Source: Myxacorys chilensis ATA2-1-KO14
GTDB taxonomy: Bacteria > Cyanobacteriota > Cyanobacteriia > Leptolyngbyales > Leptolyngbyaceae
DNA length: 64,000 nt
Reading direction: 5' to 3'
NCBI GenBank assembly: GCA_019359275.1
Contig: JAHHHP010000018.1
Location: 1-64,000 of the forward strand
In this document: positions 27,363-36,186 of the stretch, piece by piece
Position numbering within the stretch: position 1 is the first letter of the stretch
How the letters are laid out: each line of letters starts with the position of its first letter
Notes under the pieces: generated by a model
Told to the model about the DNA's origin: nothing
The model's database searches: none
What the model saw: the letters and a program-made list of their open reading frames with translations, nothing else
Program-made: the position numbers and the translations under genes

Positions 27363-27766
27363 TGTATGTTCGTAAGCTTGAAACACTTACCTTAAAACAA
27401 TGGTTGGCGGGAGGAGCTGCATTGCTCGTGATCGCACTGCTTCTAGAGTCACACAGTTTGCCCTCGTTTGGCAGTAAAGCTAGCGAAACCTGTCAGAAGG
27501 TCACGAAGACAGACAGCAAACTTTCAAAAGACCAAATTGCAAAGCTCCTCACGGTTGAGCAAGGAGCCACTAAGAGTAAGGTTCGCGGAATTTTAAAGGA
27601 GCCTCATTGCAAATTGCCAAAGGTTCAGGTTCGAGCCGATACGCCACCTGAGCGAGACGTTTACCTAGTTGACGCCGATGATTTTGTGGAGCTTCAGCCA
27701 AAGACTCAACTGGTGGTTTTATACGATGGGGATGAGTATAAAGGGTTTCGGTTCTGGGTGCATTAA
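27362..27766 (+). CDS. Uncharacterised membrane-anchored protein, BamE-like (operon gene 2)
   Basis: A 134-residue protein with an N-terminal anchor (about residues 14-30, LAGGAALLVIALLLESH) and an extracytoplasmic domain of about 95 residues. LSKDQIAKLLTVEQGATKSKVRGILKEP looks like the helix-helix start of the SmpA/BamE fold, where a residue pattern 'G-x-T-x-x-x-V-x-x-x-L-G-x-P' is typical. WLVVLYDGDEYKGFRFWV-type strands follow. The fold assignment is inference. The ATG shares its A with the stop codon of gene 1 (TGATG). Gene 3 starts inside its 3' end. Confidence 0.72.
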   Translation: MYVRKLETLTLKQWLAGGAALLVIALLLESHSLPSFGSKASETCQKVTKTDSKLSKDQIAKLLTVEQGATKSKVRGILKEPHCKLPKVQVRADTPPERDVYLVDADDFVELQPKTQLVVLYDGDEYKGFRFWVH

Positions 27767-28193
27767 GGCAGGACTGATCGCCCTGTTGGCTGGCGGATGC
27801 CAATTGCAGTCTGCTACCCGCTCTAAAACTAATGTGCCGCTTTACCAATCCTGGCAATTGCAGCCGGGAGATGCGATCGCGGGCTACAAGGTTGCAGGTG
27901 GTTTGGGCGACATCTCCATTGTGCTAAACGGCAAGCCGGTGTTTGCGCCCTACGACGGAGACACGTTTCTTGATCAGCGAGGCTGCCTTTATTTCTCAAC
28001 TCCAACGATTCCGGCTTACTTGTTTCGATATTGTGGGCTGCGATCACCGACGATTGGCTCACTCAAGCAAGGACAACCGCTTGGAACAGCAACGATTCTG
28101 CAATTTGCGGCGCTGCTGAAGCAGCCAGATAAAACCTGGGCAATTGTTGAACCCGATAGAACCCTTTTGCAACGAACCTTAAAAACACCATGA
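27726..28193 (+). CDS. Uncharacterised lipoprotein (operon gene 3)
   Basis: A 155-residue protein with a lipoprotein signal: hydrophobic stretch and lipobox LAGGC at about residues 20-24 after a short basic N-terminus. The mature part contains WQLQPGDAIAGYKVAGGLGD, NGKPVFAPYDGDTF and a GSLKQGQPLGTATILQF segment. These resemble the flattened beta-barrel of biotinyl/M23-peptidase-like domains, but no zinc ligands are seen, so it would be a non-catalytic relative (inference). It contains four Cys in the mature part. ATGs at 27726 and 27732 are both possible; the former overlaps gene 2 by 41 bp. Confidence 0.72.
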   Translation: MGMSIKGFGSGCIKAGLIALLAGGCQLQSATRSKTNVPLYQSWQLQPGDAIAGYKVAGGLGDISIVLNGKPVFAPYDGDTFLDQRGCLYFSTPTIPAYLFRYCGLRSPTIGSLKQGQPLGTATILQFAALLKQPDKTWAIVEPDRTLLQRTLKTP

Positions 28194-29257
28194 AACGACT
28201 TGTGGTTGTAGCGATGAGCCTTGCGGCTCTGATGTTTGGTGCTGCGAGATCTGCTCAAGCGGGCACCGTGTTAAATTTTGCGCCTCCTGTCAAAGAGGCG
28301 ATTCATTCAAACCGAGAAGAACGGCCTTCATACCGCGATCGCAGCAAGAGCGAACCTAAACAGATCAGCGCTGATGCTCAGCAAGATAGTTCTGCTCAGG
28401 TTGTAGTACCCGTTAAACAAACTGCCGCGCTTCCAAGCCCGTCGAGAAGCGAATCTCAGCGTCGTGTTGCAAAGCGAGCCGCAGTTACCTTTCAGCCTTC
28501 ACCGCGTCGAGATGCCATTGATGCCAGCGCATCCGACTCTTCCAACGCATCAAGATCTGAACCGCTAACATCTGAACCGCCGATGTCGATCGGAGCAGAT
28601 GCGATCGCACCTGCATCTCCTCGTCCTGCCCTCTTTCTATCTGCTGACCAGCTTTTCGAGGGCGGATCTGATTCTCTAGTCGCTACTGCCGTTGGTAGTG
28701 CTGAGGGAACCCGGACGCCTAATGGTGGGAAGACTTGGGCGTACTATGGGCATGTCGATCCGGGAAATGCACAGTGGAATTTGGGCAGTTTCTCCTATCA
28801 GCATGGAGCGCGATCGCCAGAAGAGGCCGATGAACGACAACTCAATCGATTGCGTCGGCAGTTTGAGATGATTCGTCAAACGGCAGAACTCAGCGGATTG
28901 AAACTATCTCTAGAAGAGCAGTTAAATGCGATCGATTTAGCCAATCAAGCTCCGTTAGCGGCCCTCGCAAGCGGTGGCTATATTGAGCGACTCCGCCAAG
29001 CCTATACTGAAGGCTTTCAAGGAACCGACGCCGTTCTGCGTGCCCGCACGTACTCCTACATTAACCCTGCGACTCGCCGATGGGATGCCCCCGGACTTGG
29101 CAACACCGAGTACAGCATTAGTCGAGATCAGGCGCGGCGATTGAGCGCGATCGCGCAGGCCCTCTCTCTTCACCCATCGACTCGCGCTCTAGAATCCGTT
29201 GCTGAGAAGCAAAACTCCACATCAAAACCCGATTCAAGAGTAAGTCGTCTTCCATAG
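28190..29257 (+). CDS. Secreted protein with conserved AEGTR/GHxDPGN domain (operon gene 4)
   Basis: A 355-residue protein with a signal peptide (residues 1-25, ending AQA). Residues 30-150 are polar, low-complexity and Ser/Pro/Arg-rich. A compact conserved-looking domain starts at about 162 (VATAVGSAEGTRTPNGGKTW) and continues AYYGHVDPGN, NLGSFSYQHG, two long helices (LNRLRRQFEMIRQTAELSG; SLEEQLNAIDLANQAP) and YIERLRQAYTEGFQG. An invariant-looking Glu in AEGTR followed by a GGKT turn and GH.DPGN hints at a hydrolase, perhaps glycan-cleaving and lysozyme-like. That is inference; I do not recognise the family. The start overlaps the previous stop as ATGA. Confidence 0.75.
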   Translation: MKRLVVVAMSLAALMFGAARSAQAGTVLNFAPPVKEAIHSNREERPSYRDRSKSEPKQISADAQQDSSAQVVVPVKQTAALPSPSRSESQRRVAKRAAVTFQPSPRRDAIDASASDSSNASRSEPLTSEPPMSIGADAIAPASPRPALFLSADQLFEGGSDSLVATAVGSAEGTRTPNGGKTWAYYGHVDPGNAQWNLGSFSYQHGARSPEEADERQLNRLRRQFEMIRQTAELSGLKLSLEEQLNAIDLANQAPLAALASGGYIERLRQAYTEGFQGTDAVLRARTYSYINPATRRWDAPGLGNTEYSISRDQARRLSAIAQALSLHPSTRALESVAEKQNSTSKPDSRVSRLP

Positions 29258-29579
29258 CATCTTCCATAGAAGTAAAGAGCAGGGCTGAATGTCCCCGCTC
29301 TTTTTCTATTAGCAAGAATATAGATTGTGCAAGGATTGCGATCGCAGTATTAGTCTTGAAACTGAAAAGGGTACACTCTAGGGTGCAAGGTTGAAACCTT
29401 TCTGTCGCTTCTGTCACTAAATGGTCTGACACCCATATTTGACTGGCTCAAATTTGACTTGCTTAAAGCGGTCTTGTTAAAGCTATTTAGTGATTTTTTG
29501 TGACCACTCTCCTACTTCTGGTTTATAAGACTGAGGGTGAGGAGGTTTAGCTGTTTTATAAGAGTTGTGCGATCGTTCT
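29258..29579. other. Intergenic gap after the four-gene operon
   Basis: A 322-bp gap without a gene. It contains the operon terminator (29274-29305) and the 5' region of the GHL10-like gene. A GGAGG at 29540-29544 lies about 35 bp ahead of the ATG at 29580; it is too far to serve that ATG, but closer to an in-frame TTG at 29565. Confidence 0.6.
29274..29305 (+). terminator. Terminator of the four-gene operon
   Basis: AAAGAGC...GGG (29274-29284) pairs with CCCCGCTCTTT (29293-29303), followed by TTTTT. It stands 17 bp after the gene 4 stop, so it closes the operon. Confidence 0.82.
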
Positions 29580-31169
29580 ATGGTTAATGGGCGTCTTTTT
29601 TCTAGGAGTAGTGCCGCTGCGTCTCACTCTGTCGGACTTCAAAACATTACAAAACACGTTTGTAATACCATCACTCGGAGCTTAGTCTCTCTTGCAGGAG
29701 CGAGTCTGATGGCGCAAAATTTCTGGATTCCTCCTGCTGGAGCCGCCGATTTTCTTCCCTACTGTCAACAGACATCGGATGGTATTGCCCAAAAAGAAAT
29801 TGCCCGCCGTGATGCGACCAGTGGAAAAAAAGAGGCGCGGCAGCGGTATCAAGACATTATTGCTAAACAAGCCAATCAACTGAAACAGTGTCGCGGTCAG
29901 AACTGGCTGAAAACGCAAGCAATTTGGATACGGCTGTATGAGTGTGACCTAAGGCCCGGAGCGCTAGATGAAGTATTAGATCGCATTGTCGATCGCGGCT
30001 ACAACCAGGTGTATGTCGAAACCTTCTACAACGGACAGGTGTTATTACCTGCGGCTGACAATCCGACCGCATGGCAGCCGGTTGTTAGAAGCTACGGCAA
30101 CGAGAAGGCTGACCTTCTAGCACAGGTGATTCAGAAAGGACGAGAACGCGGCTTAGGCGTTTACTCCTGGATGTTCTCCATGAATTTTGGCTATAGCTAC
30201 GCGATTCGACCCAATAAGCAGATTTCACTCTTACGCAATGGTCGCGGACAAACGAGCTTGTCTGCCAACACGCTTGCGGGACTAAGTACCGATTTGGGTA
30301 GTCTCAATCCCAACGAAGCGTTTATCGATCCGTATAGCTTGGCAGCGAAACAAGACTATTACCAAATGGTACAAGCGGTGCTAAAACGCCGCCCCGATGG
30401 AATTTTGTTCGACTATATTCGGTATCCGCGCAGTGTGGGCAATGCCTCGATCGCAACCAAAGTGCAGGATCTATGGATCTACGGCGAAGCGGCTCGAAAA
30501 GCGTTTTACGATCGCGGAACCAATGGCAAAGGGCGAGAGTTAATTAAGCGGTTCCTCGATCGCGGGTTCATTAATACGGCGGATGTGGTTGCGGTTGATA
30601 AACTCTTTCGCAACGAAACAACCCCCATGTGGCAAGGACGCCAACCGCTCGCCAATGAGTTTCGTGCTTCTGTTGCTCAACGCCATTCAATTTTGCAAAC
30701 CGATCTTTGGCGCTTGGGTGTTGCCCACGCAATGCAAGGTGTTGTGGACTTCTTGAATGCCGCCGTCTACCCGGCTCGGCAAACAGGAATCCCTGCCGGA
30801 GCGGTCTTTTTTCCAGAGGGTAACCAAACGATCGGGCGAGGCGGATTCGATTCGCGATTACAGCCGTGGGATCGATTTCCTAACGGCGTTGAGTGGCATC
30901 CCATGTCGTACGGGGTGTGTGGTCGAACCGACTGCATTGTTAGTCAGGTGCAGCGTGTGATGAGCCAAGCCCGACCAGGAACGCAAGTTAAACCTGTGTT
31001 AGCCGGAATTTGGCAGCAATCGATCAGTAACCGTCCCCCGTTAGAAGTGCAGATGGAAGCACTGCGGCGATTTGCCCCACGAATTTCATCTATTAGTCAT
31101 TTCGCTTACTCTTGGCAAGAACCGCAGTCCGATCGCGATCGCAAGTCTTGCCCCGCTAGGAAGTTTTAA
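29580..31169 (+). CDS. GHL10-type glycoside hydrolase-like protein, secreted
   Basis: A 529-residue protein with an N-terminal hydrophobic stretch (about residues 30-50, SLVSLAGASLMAQNFWI) that may act as signal peptide. The main domain, from about 95, has IWIRLYECDL, YNQVYVETFYNGQ, GLGVYSWMFSMNFGY and DGILFDYIRYPRS. This is the TIM-barrel pattern of the 'glycosyl hydrolase-like 10' family (PF02638-like), where a Glu or Asp at strand ends is catalytic. Several cyanobacterial members are fused to other domains; this is a single-domain version. The start is uncertain between ATG 29580 and TTG 29565. Confidence 0.82.
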   Translation: MVNGRLFSRSSAAASHSVGLQNITKHVCNTITRSLVSLAGASLMAQNFWIPPAGAADFLPYCQQTSDGIAQKEIARRDATSGKKEARQRYQDIIAKQANQLKQCRGQNWLKTQAIWIRLYECDLRPGALDEVLDRIVDRGYNQVYVETFYNGQVLLPAADNPTAWQPVVRSYGNEKADLLAQVIQKGRERGLGVYSWMFSMNFGYSYAIRPNKQISLLRNGRGQTSLSANTLAGLSTDLGSLNPNEAFIDPYSLAAKQDYYQMVQAVLKRRPDGILFDYIRYPRSVGNASIATKVQDLWIYGEAARKAFYDRGTNGKGRELIKRFLDRGFINTADVVAVDKLFRNETTPMWQGRQPLANEFRASVAQRHSILQTDLWRLGVAHAMQGVVDFLNAAVYPARQTGIPAGAVFFPEGNQTIGRGGFDSRLQPWDRFPNGVEWHPMSYGVCGRTDCIVSQVQRVMSQARPGTQVKPVLAGIWQQSISNRPPLEVQMEALRRFAPRISSISHFAYSWQEPQSDRDRKSCPARKF

Positions 31170-31372
31170 AGCGAACTGTAGTTTTAAAACGAACTGTGAT
31201 CGTTTGTGAATGAATTGTGTAACGAATTTGCAACGATCTATTGAGTTCTATAGCGTCTAGCGTTTTCGGATCGGAGTGGGCACTCCACCAGAATTAAGTT
31301 CCCTTGATTTTGATATGACTTCTGTAAACTGAGGTGATAGGTTTAACTCATCCTAGAGATATAGGAGTGGTT

Positions 31373-34300
31373 ATGCCGCCGTCTTATTCCTGGGTTGCGC
31401 TGCCCGCCTTAGAAGAATCTGTGATCGATCAACTTCCGCTAACGGTCGCACCGCATACGATCGTGGCGGATGCTATTCGCGCCCTCTGCAATTCTGACAA
31501 TGTACAGATCCAGCCATTTGGAATTCTACTAAATCACGCACCGCATATTCCATCAACGACTCAACCGACGGCTCAACTGATCTCTCGTTCTCAACTTGAA
31601 AGCTGCATTTTAGTGGTTGAGACAGATCCATTAGATCCGGCTCGTCAGCAATTGGTCGGCATCTTCACCGAACACGACGTTGTTCAACTGGTTGCTAAGG
31701 GTGTAGATCTCTCGAAATTAACGATCGCAGACGTGATGTCGTCAGAAGTGGTGACGCTCACTTTGCCATCAACCCACTTAACTCAAATCCATTCAACTCA
31801 AATCCATTCAACTCAAACCCTACCTACACAAACGCTCCTCACGGCGTTGTCCTTACTCCATCAACATCAGATTCGCCATCTGCCCGTTTTGGATGAGCAA
31901 GGCAATTTGATCGGTGTGACGACGCTCGATCGGCTCAGCGCTGTTTTAGAAGATCAATTTGCGGCAAGAATCGCGCAGAACGCCGCTTCAGAACCGTACG
32001 AGTTAGAGCAAACACGCCCGCCACTCGACATTCTTGCAAGGCGCAACTCCGCTGAAACCGTTAATCAACCGATCACTGATCCACAGGATTCTGAGATGCT
32101 GCCTCATCAGCAAACCGACCCCGAAAATCTTGTCGCTCATATTGCTCAGCGGATTCGGCAATCGCTCAATTTAGATGAAATATTGCAGACCACTGTGGAT
32201 GAAGTGCGACAGGTTTTGCAGACCGATCGCGTGCTGCTATTTCGCTTTGCCCCAGATTGGCGCGGCACAATTGCCGTTGAATCAGTCGGAGATGAGTGGA
32301 CGGCGATTTTATCCACCAAAATCTACGATCCGTGTTTAAGCGAACAGTATGTAGAACCTTACCGGCAAGGGCGCGTGAGCGCGATCGCAGATATTCACGC
32401 GGCTGGTGTGACCCCGTGCTACGCCGATCTGTTGTCTCAATTTCAAGTCCGAGCCAACCTCGTTGTTCCGATTTTGCAAGGAGAAACGCTGTGGGGACTG
32501 CTAATTGCTCATCACTGCTCGGACGTGCGATCGTGGGAACTCTCTGAAATTGAATTACTCCAGCACATTGCAACTCAAGTGAGTATCGCCATTCAGCAGG
32601 CCGGACTGTACCATCAAGTGCAAACCGAACTGATTGAGCGACAGCAGACCGAAGCCGCCCTGAGAGAGAGCGAAGCCCGCTTTCGCATGATGGCAGATAC
32701 CGCTCCAATGCTGATTTGGCTTTCTGATGTCGAGAAGGCGCGGATCTATTTCAATCGGGTTTGGATGGAGTTGACGGGGCGATCGCTAGAACAAGAACTC
32801 GGTGACGGTTGGGTCATGAGCGTTCATACTGACGATCGGGTTGACTGCTTTGAGACTTACACCACTGCCTTTGATGCCCGCCAATCTTTTCGGATGGAAT
32901 ATCGACTGCGCCGATCGGATGGTAAATATCGTTGGATTTTAGACGAAGGGACACCGCGCTTTGCTCCAGACGGAGAATTTTTAGGATACATTGGCTCTTG
33001 TGTTGATATTACCGATCGCAAACTCGCTGAACAAACCATTCGCGAACAGGCAACATTAATCGATGTTGCAACCAATGCCATTTATGTTTGTAATTTAGAC
33101 TATCAGCTTACGTTTTGGAATAAAGGAGCAGAGCGGCTCTACGGGTGGACAGGCGAAGAAGCGCTGCACCAAGATGTCACTCAATTCCTCCATCGCAGTT
33201 CATCTCAAGCGTTAGACCTTGCCCACACTACGGTTTTTCAGCAGGGAGAATGGCAAGGCGAACTCTCAAAAGTTACGAGATCGGGTAAATCGGTCATTAC
33301 CGAAAGCCGTTGGACGCTGGTTCGCAATGAGGCAGAACATCCCGTTTCGATCTTGATGGTGGACACTGATATTACCGAGAAAAAAGATCTCGAAGCGCAA
33401 TTTTTACGAACACAGCGCCTAGAAAGTCTAGGAACCTTAGCCAGTGGAATTGCGCATGATCTCAACAACATCCTGACGCCGATTCTCGCGATCGCGCAAC
33501 TTTTGCCGATGAAGTTGTCTGACCTCGACGAACCCACGCGATCGCTGCTAGTCATGCTAGAAACGAATTCCAAGCGGGGCGCGAATCTTGTCAAACAAGT
33601 CCTCTCATTTGCACGCGGCATCGAAGGAGAACGAACGATTCTTCAGTTGCGCCATCTGTTGCGGGATGTACAGCAGATGATGCGGCAGACCTTTCCCAAA
33701 TCGATCGAGGTCGATCTCACGCTGCCTCAAGATCTGTGGGTGGTATCTGGAGATGCGACCCAACTCCATCAGGTCTTTCTCAATCTAGCCGTGAATGCAC
33801 GAGATGCCATGCCAGAGGGCGGCAAACTGCGCGTCACCGCCGAAAACCGAGTGATCGATGAACAGTACGTTCGGATGCACCTAGACGCGATTGTAGGCAC
33901 GTTTAGCGTCGTCACGTTCTCCGATACAGGTGTTGGCATTCTGCCAGAGGTACTAGACCACATTTTTGAACCGTTTTTTACCACAAAGGAGCTAGGCAAA
34001 GGAACCGGACTCGGACTCTCAACGGTAATCGGCATTGTCAAAAGTCACGGGGGATTTATTGAAGTGTCGAGCGTCGTTGGCAAAGGCACGCAGTTCAAAA
34101 TTTTCCTACCCGCCCTGATTGGGTCTGAAGCGCCGCAAACTCAAGCCCCTGAAACTTCAGATGGGCAAGGCGAACTGATTTTGCTCGTCGATGATGAAAC
34201 CCCGGTTCGAGAGGTTTTAAAAGCAACGCTAGAAGCGCATCAGTATCAGGTGATGACGGCTCGTGACGGCATTGATGCGATCGCACTCTATGCTCAACAT

Positions 34301-34540
34301 CAGGCTGAGATCCAGGCTGTGGTGATGGATATTATGATGCCTTCGATGGATGGAATCACCGCGATTCGCACCTTAAAGCGGCTCAATCCGCAGGTTAAGA
34401 TCATCGCCTTGAGCGGACTCAGCACCAACGAAGCCCAGACTCAAGCCGCTAGCGTTAAAACGTTCTTACCCAAGCCTTGCACGTCAGAAGATCTGCTCAT
34501 TGCCGTACGACAAGTCCTCTCATCGTCGCTCGGCTCCTGA
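31373..34540 (+). CDS. Hybrid sensor histidine kinase/response regulator with CBS, GAF and PAS domains
   Basis: A 1055-residue cytoplasmic multisensor kinase. Domains in order: CBS pair (about 15-205); GAF (about 255-405, NLDEILQTTVDEVRQVLQTD then LVVPILQGETLWGLLIAHHC); PAS (about 430-550); PAS (about 560-675); HisKA with phospho-His at about 695 in SGIAHDLNN; HATPase (GGKLRVTAENR, FSDTGVGILPEVLDHIFEPF, GLGLSTVIGIVKSHGG); and a C-terminal receiver with phospho-Asp at about 986 in VMDIMMPSMDGI. The canonical GAF bilin-Cys position holds C349-Y350. The CBS2 entry carries a tandem insertion. ATG at 31373 has TAGGAGTGG in front. No cognate output gene is adjacent. Confidence 0.92.
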   Translation: MPPSYSWVALPALEESVIDQLPLTVAPHTIVADAIRALCNSDNVQIQPFGILLNHAPHIPSTTQPTAQLISRSQLESCILVVETDPLDPARQQLVGIFTEHDVVQLVAKGVDLSKLTIADVMSSEVVTLTLPSTHLTQIHSTQIHSTQTLPTQTLLTALSLLHQHQIRHLPVLDEQGNLIGVTTLDRLSAVLEDQFAARIAQNAASEPYELEQTRPPLDILARRNSAETVNQPITDPQDSEMLPHQQTDPENLVAHIAQRIRQSLNLDEILQTTVDEVRQVLQTDRVLLFRFAPDWRGTIAVESVGDEWTAILSTKIYDPCLSEQYVEPYRQGRVSAIADIHAAGVTPCYADLLSQFQVRANLVVPILQGETLWGLLIAHHCSDVRSWELSEIELLQHIATQVSIAIQQAGLYHQVQTELIERQQTEAALRESEARFRMMADTAPMLIWLSDVEKARIYFNRVWMELTGRSLEQELGDGWVMSVHTDDRVDCFETYTTAFDARQSFRMEYRLRRSDGKYRWILDEGTPRFAPDGEFLGYIGSCVDITDRKLAEQTIREQATLIDVATNAIYVCNLDYQLTFWNKGAERLYGWTGEEALHQDVTQFLHRSSSQALDLAHTTVFQQGEWQGELSKVTRSGKSVITESRWTLVRNEAEHPVSILMVDTDITEKKDLEAQFLRTQRLESLGTLASGIAHDLNNILTPILAIAQLLPMKLSDLDEPTRSLLVMLETNSKRGANLVKQVLSFARGIEGERTILQLRHLLRDVQQMMRQTFPKSIEVDLTLPQDLWVVSGDATQLHQVFLNLAVNARDAMPEGGKLRVTAENRVIDEQYVRMHLDAIVGTFSVVTFSDTGVGILPEVLDHIFEPFFTTKELGKGTGLGLSTVIGIVKSHGGFIEVSSVVGKGTQFKIFLPALIGSEAPQTQAPETSDGQGELILLVDDETPVREVLKATLEAHQYQVMTARDGIDAIALYAQHQAEIQAVVMDIMMPSMDGITAIRTLKRLNPQVKIIALSGLSTNEAQTQAASVKTFLPKPCTSEDLLIAVRQVLSSSLGS
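31785..31820 (+). repeat. In-frame tandem repeat within the hybrid kinase CBS region
   Basis: The 15-bp block AACTCAAATCCATTC occurs twice in a row, with further degenerate copies on either side (ACTCAAACCCT...ACACAAACG). It encodes a Thr-Gln-Ile-His-Ser-type repeat that enlarges the second CBS domain between two predicted strands. Confidence 0.75.
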
Positions 34541-34677
34541 AATTCTGTTCTTCTCCAGGCGAGAGGCTAAGATCGTTCATAAGCTCTTCTAATAGATTCC
34601 ACAAGCCAAATCATTTCACCAAATCCCACGATGCTGTAATAATCTTAGGTATTAGAACCTGGAAGGGAGTTTTGGTC

Positions 34678-35007
34678 ATGGGCTACGCTGTTGGAATGGT
34701 CGAGGTGCGCGGGTTGCCGCCTGCCCTCTCGGTCGCAGATGTTATGTGTAAAGCCGCTCGCGTAACCCTCGTTGAGATGGAGAAAGTCAGCGGTGCGTAC
34801 ATCACCATCGTGGTGCGCGGCAATGTCTCAGAAGTCAAGATTGCTGTTGAGGCTGGTATCGAAGCTGCCAAGAAAATGAATCCATATAAGGAGGGCGATA
34901 AGCTGTTCCTGTCCTCTCACTACATTCCGCGCCCGAGTGAGAACCTGATGGCAGTCTTGCCGATTGAATATACCGAAGACACGATCGAGTTTAACGAAGC
35001 GAGATGA
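34678..35007 (+). CDS. ccmK: Carboxysome shell protein, CcmK paralogue
   Basis: A 109-residue single BMC-domain protein that forms hexamers in microcompartment shells, here most likely the beta-carboxysome. The start MGYAVGMVEVRGLPPALSVA and the following ADVMCKAARVTLVEMEKVSG match CcmK proteins, as does YIPRPSENLMAVLPIEYTE at the C-terminus. The pore region is KVSG. An insertion, MNPYKEGDKLF, sits before the last strand and is longer than in CcmK1/2. Which paralogue (K3-K6) is not decided. GGAAGGGAG precedes ATG 34678. It is a satellite gene away from ccmKLMN and 30 bp upstream of glutaminase. Confidence 0.88.
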   Translation: MGYAVGMVEVRGLPPALSVADVMCKAARVTLVEMEKVSGAYITIVVRGNVSEVKIAVEAGIEAAKKMNPYKEGDKLFLSSHYIPRPSENLMAVLPIEYTEDTIEFNEAR

Positions 35008-35036
35008 GACGCGGGAAAGGTTAACCCGGGATTCCT

Positions 35037-35969
35037 ATGAGTCTGGCAATGCTCACACCTGCTCAACTCGATCGTTGGCTGACTCAAGCGCGATCGCTCA
35101 CCTCTCATGGACGGTTGCCAGACTACATTCCACAATTGGCTCGCGTTAACCCTCAAACCCTCACAATTCAGGTTGAAACCGTCGATGGACGGCAGGTTGT
35201 TGCGGGGGATTGGGCGCAGCCGTTTACGCTAATGAGCGTGATCAAACCGTTTCTCTTGCTGTTTGCCCTTGAGCAGTGGGGCGCAGAGGCAGTGTTTCGG
35301 CGGGTAGGAATGCGGCCTTCGGATCAGCCCTTTCATTCTGTCGCTCAACTGTCACTCGATCAGGGGTTTCCCCGTAATCCCATGATTAATAGTGGCGCGA
35401 TCGCGCTCACCGCATTCTTGACTGGAAACTCGGGTGAGAGCCGCTGTGAAGTATTGCGGCAATGGCTCAATACCCATGCTGGCAGTCAGCTTGTGCTGGA
35501 TGAAAAGATGCTGCACTCGGTGCGATCGCTCACCAATGAAACAAATCGTGCGATCGCGCGGCTGTTAGTGGAAGCGAAACATCTAGATCAGGTCGAAGTC
35601 GCACTCGATACTTACAACCATATCTGCTGCTTGTCAGGCACGATTGCCGATCTTGCTCACCTCGGTCTGTTGCTGACGCGCTCTAACGCCGTTCCTTTGG
35701 AGGCTTATCCTCCGATCGCAACTCAGCATCAGCGCATTGTCAATACACTTATGCTCACCTGCGGGCTATACGAAGATTCTGGAGCCTTTGCTGTCCGCAT
35801 TGGCTTGCCGCTCAAGTCTGGGGTGAGTGGCGCACTATTGGCGATCGTGCCGCATCAAGGCGCGATCGCCTGCTACAGTCCAGCCATTGATCAAACTGGA
35901 AATTCTGTTGCTGGACTGTTTTTAGTTGAAGCTATTGTTCAAACTCTAGACCTCAGTATTTTCGGCTAA
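35037..35969 (+). CDS. glsA: Glutaminase A
   Basis: A 310-residue enzyme that hydrolyses glutamine to glutamate and ammonia. The serine beta-lactamase-like catalytic motif S-x-x-K is SVIKPF (about residues 68-73). Family motifs GDWAQPFTLMSV, NPMINSGAIAL (about 117-127), NETNRAIARLL and YNHICCLSGTIADLAHLG are in place. Length is normal for the single-domain bacterial form. It follows ccmK by only 30 bp, so it may be co-transcribed. No NtcA site was recognised upstream. Possibly a second ATG (MLTPAQL, 35049) is used. Confidence 0.93.
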   Translation: MSLAMLTPAQLDRWLTQARSLTSHGRLPDYIPQLARVNPQTLTIQVETVDGRQVVAGDWAQPFTLMSVIKPFLLLFALEQWGAEAVFRRVGMRPSDQPFHSVAQLSLDQGFPRNPMINSGAIALTAFLTGNSGESRCEVLRQWLNTHAGSQLVLDEKMLHSVRSLTNETNRAIARLLVEAKHLDQVEVALDTYNHICCLSGTIADLAHLGLLLTRSNAVPLEAYPPIATQHQRIVNTLMLTCGLYEDSGAFAVRIGLPLKSGVSGALLAIVPHQGAIACYSPAIDQTGNSVAGLFLVEAIVQTLDLSIFG

Positions 35970-36186
35970 TTAAAATAGTTACTCTGCACCCGTAAGAAAA
36001 TCTTTAACTTTTCTTTATAAAAAATCCGTGATAATACTCAGATAATTTTAAGTGGGCTTGAATGTTTCACGTAGTGAAAGCCATTTTTCTATGAAAAGAT
36101 TAATCTTTTCTCCGTAATGCTCCGGAACGAAGCTACAGTAAGCTGATTTTATATTCCACACGTGTAATTATCGGGGAATTCATACC
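35970..36186. promoter_or_regulatory. Leader of the SH3-repeat gene with two palindromes
   Basis: A 217-bp region before the SH3 gene. It contains TTTCAC-GTA-GTGAAA at 36065-36079 and a perfect 18-bp palindrome GAAAAGATTAATCTTTTC at 36093-36110. Both are operator-like; the second could also be a terminator of glsA, but there is no T run. Confidence 0.55.
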
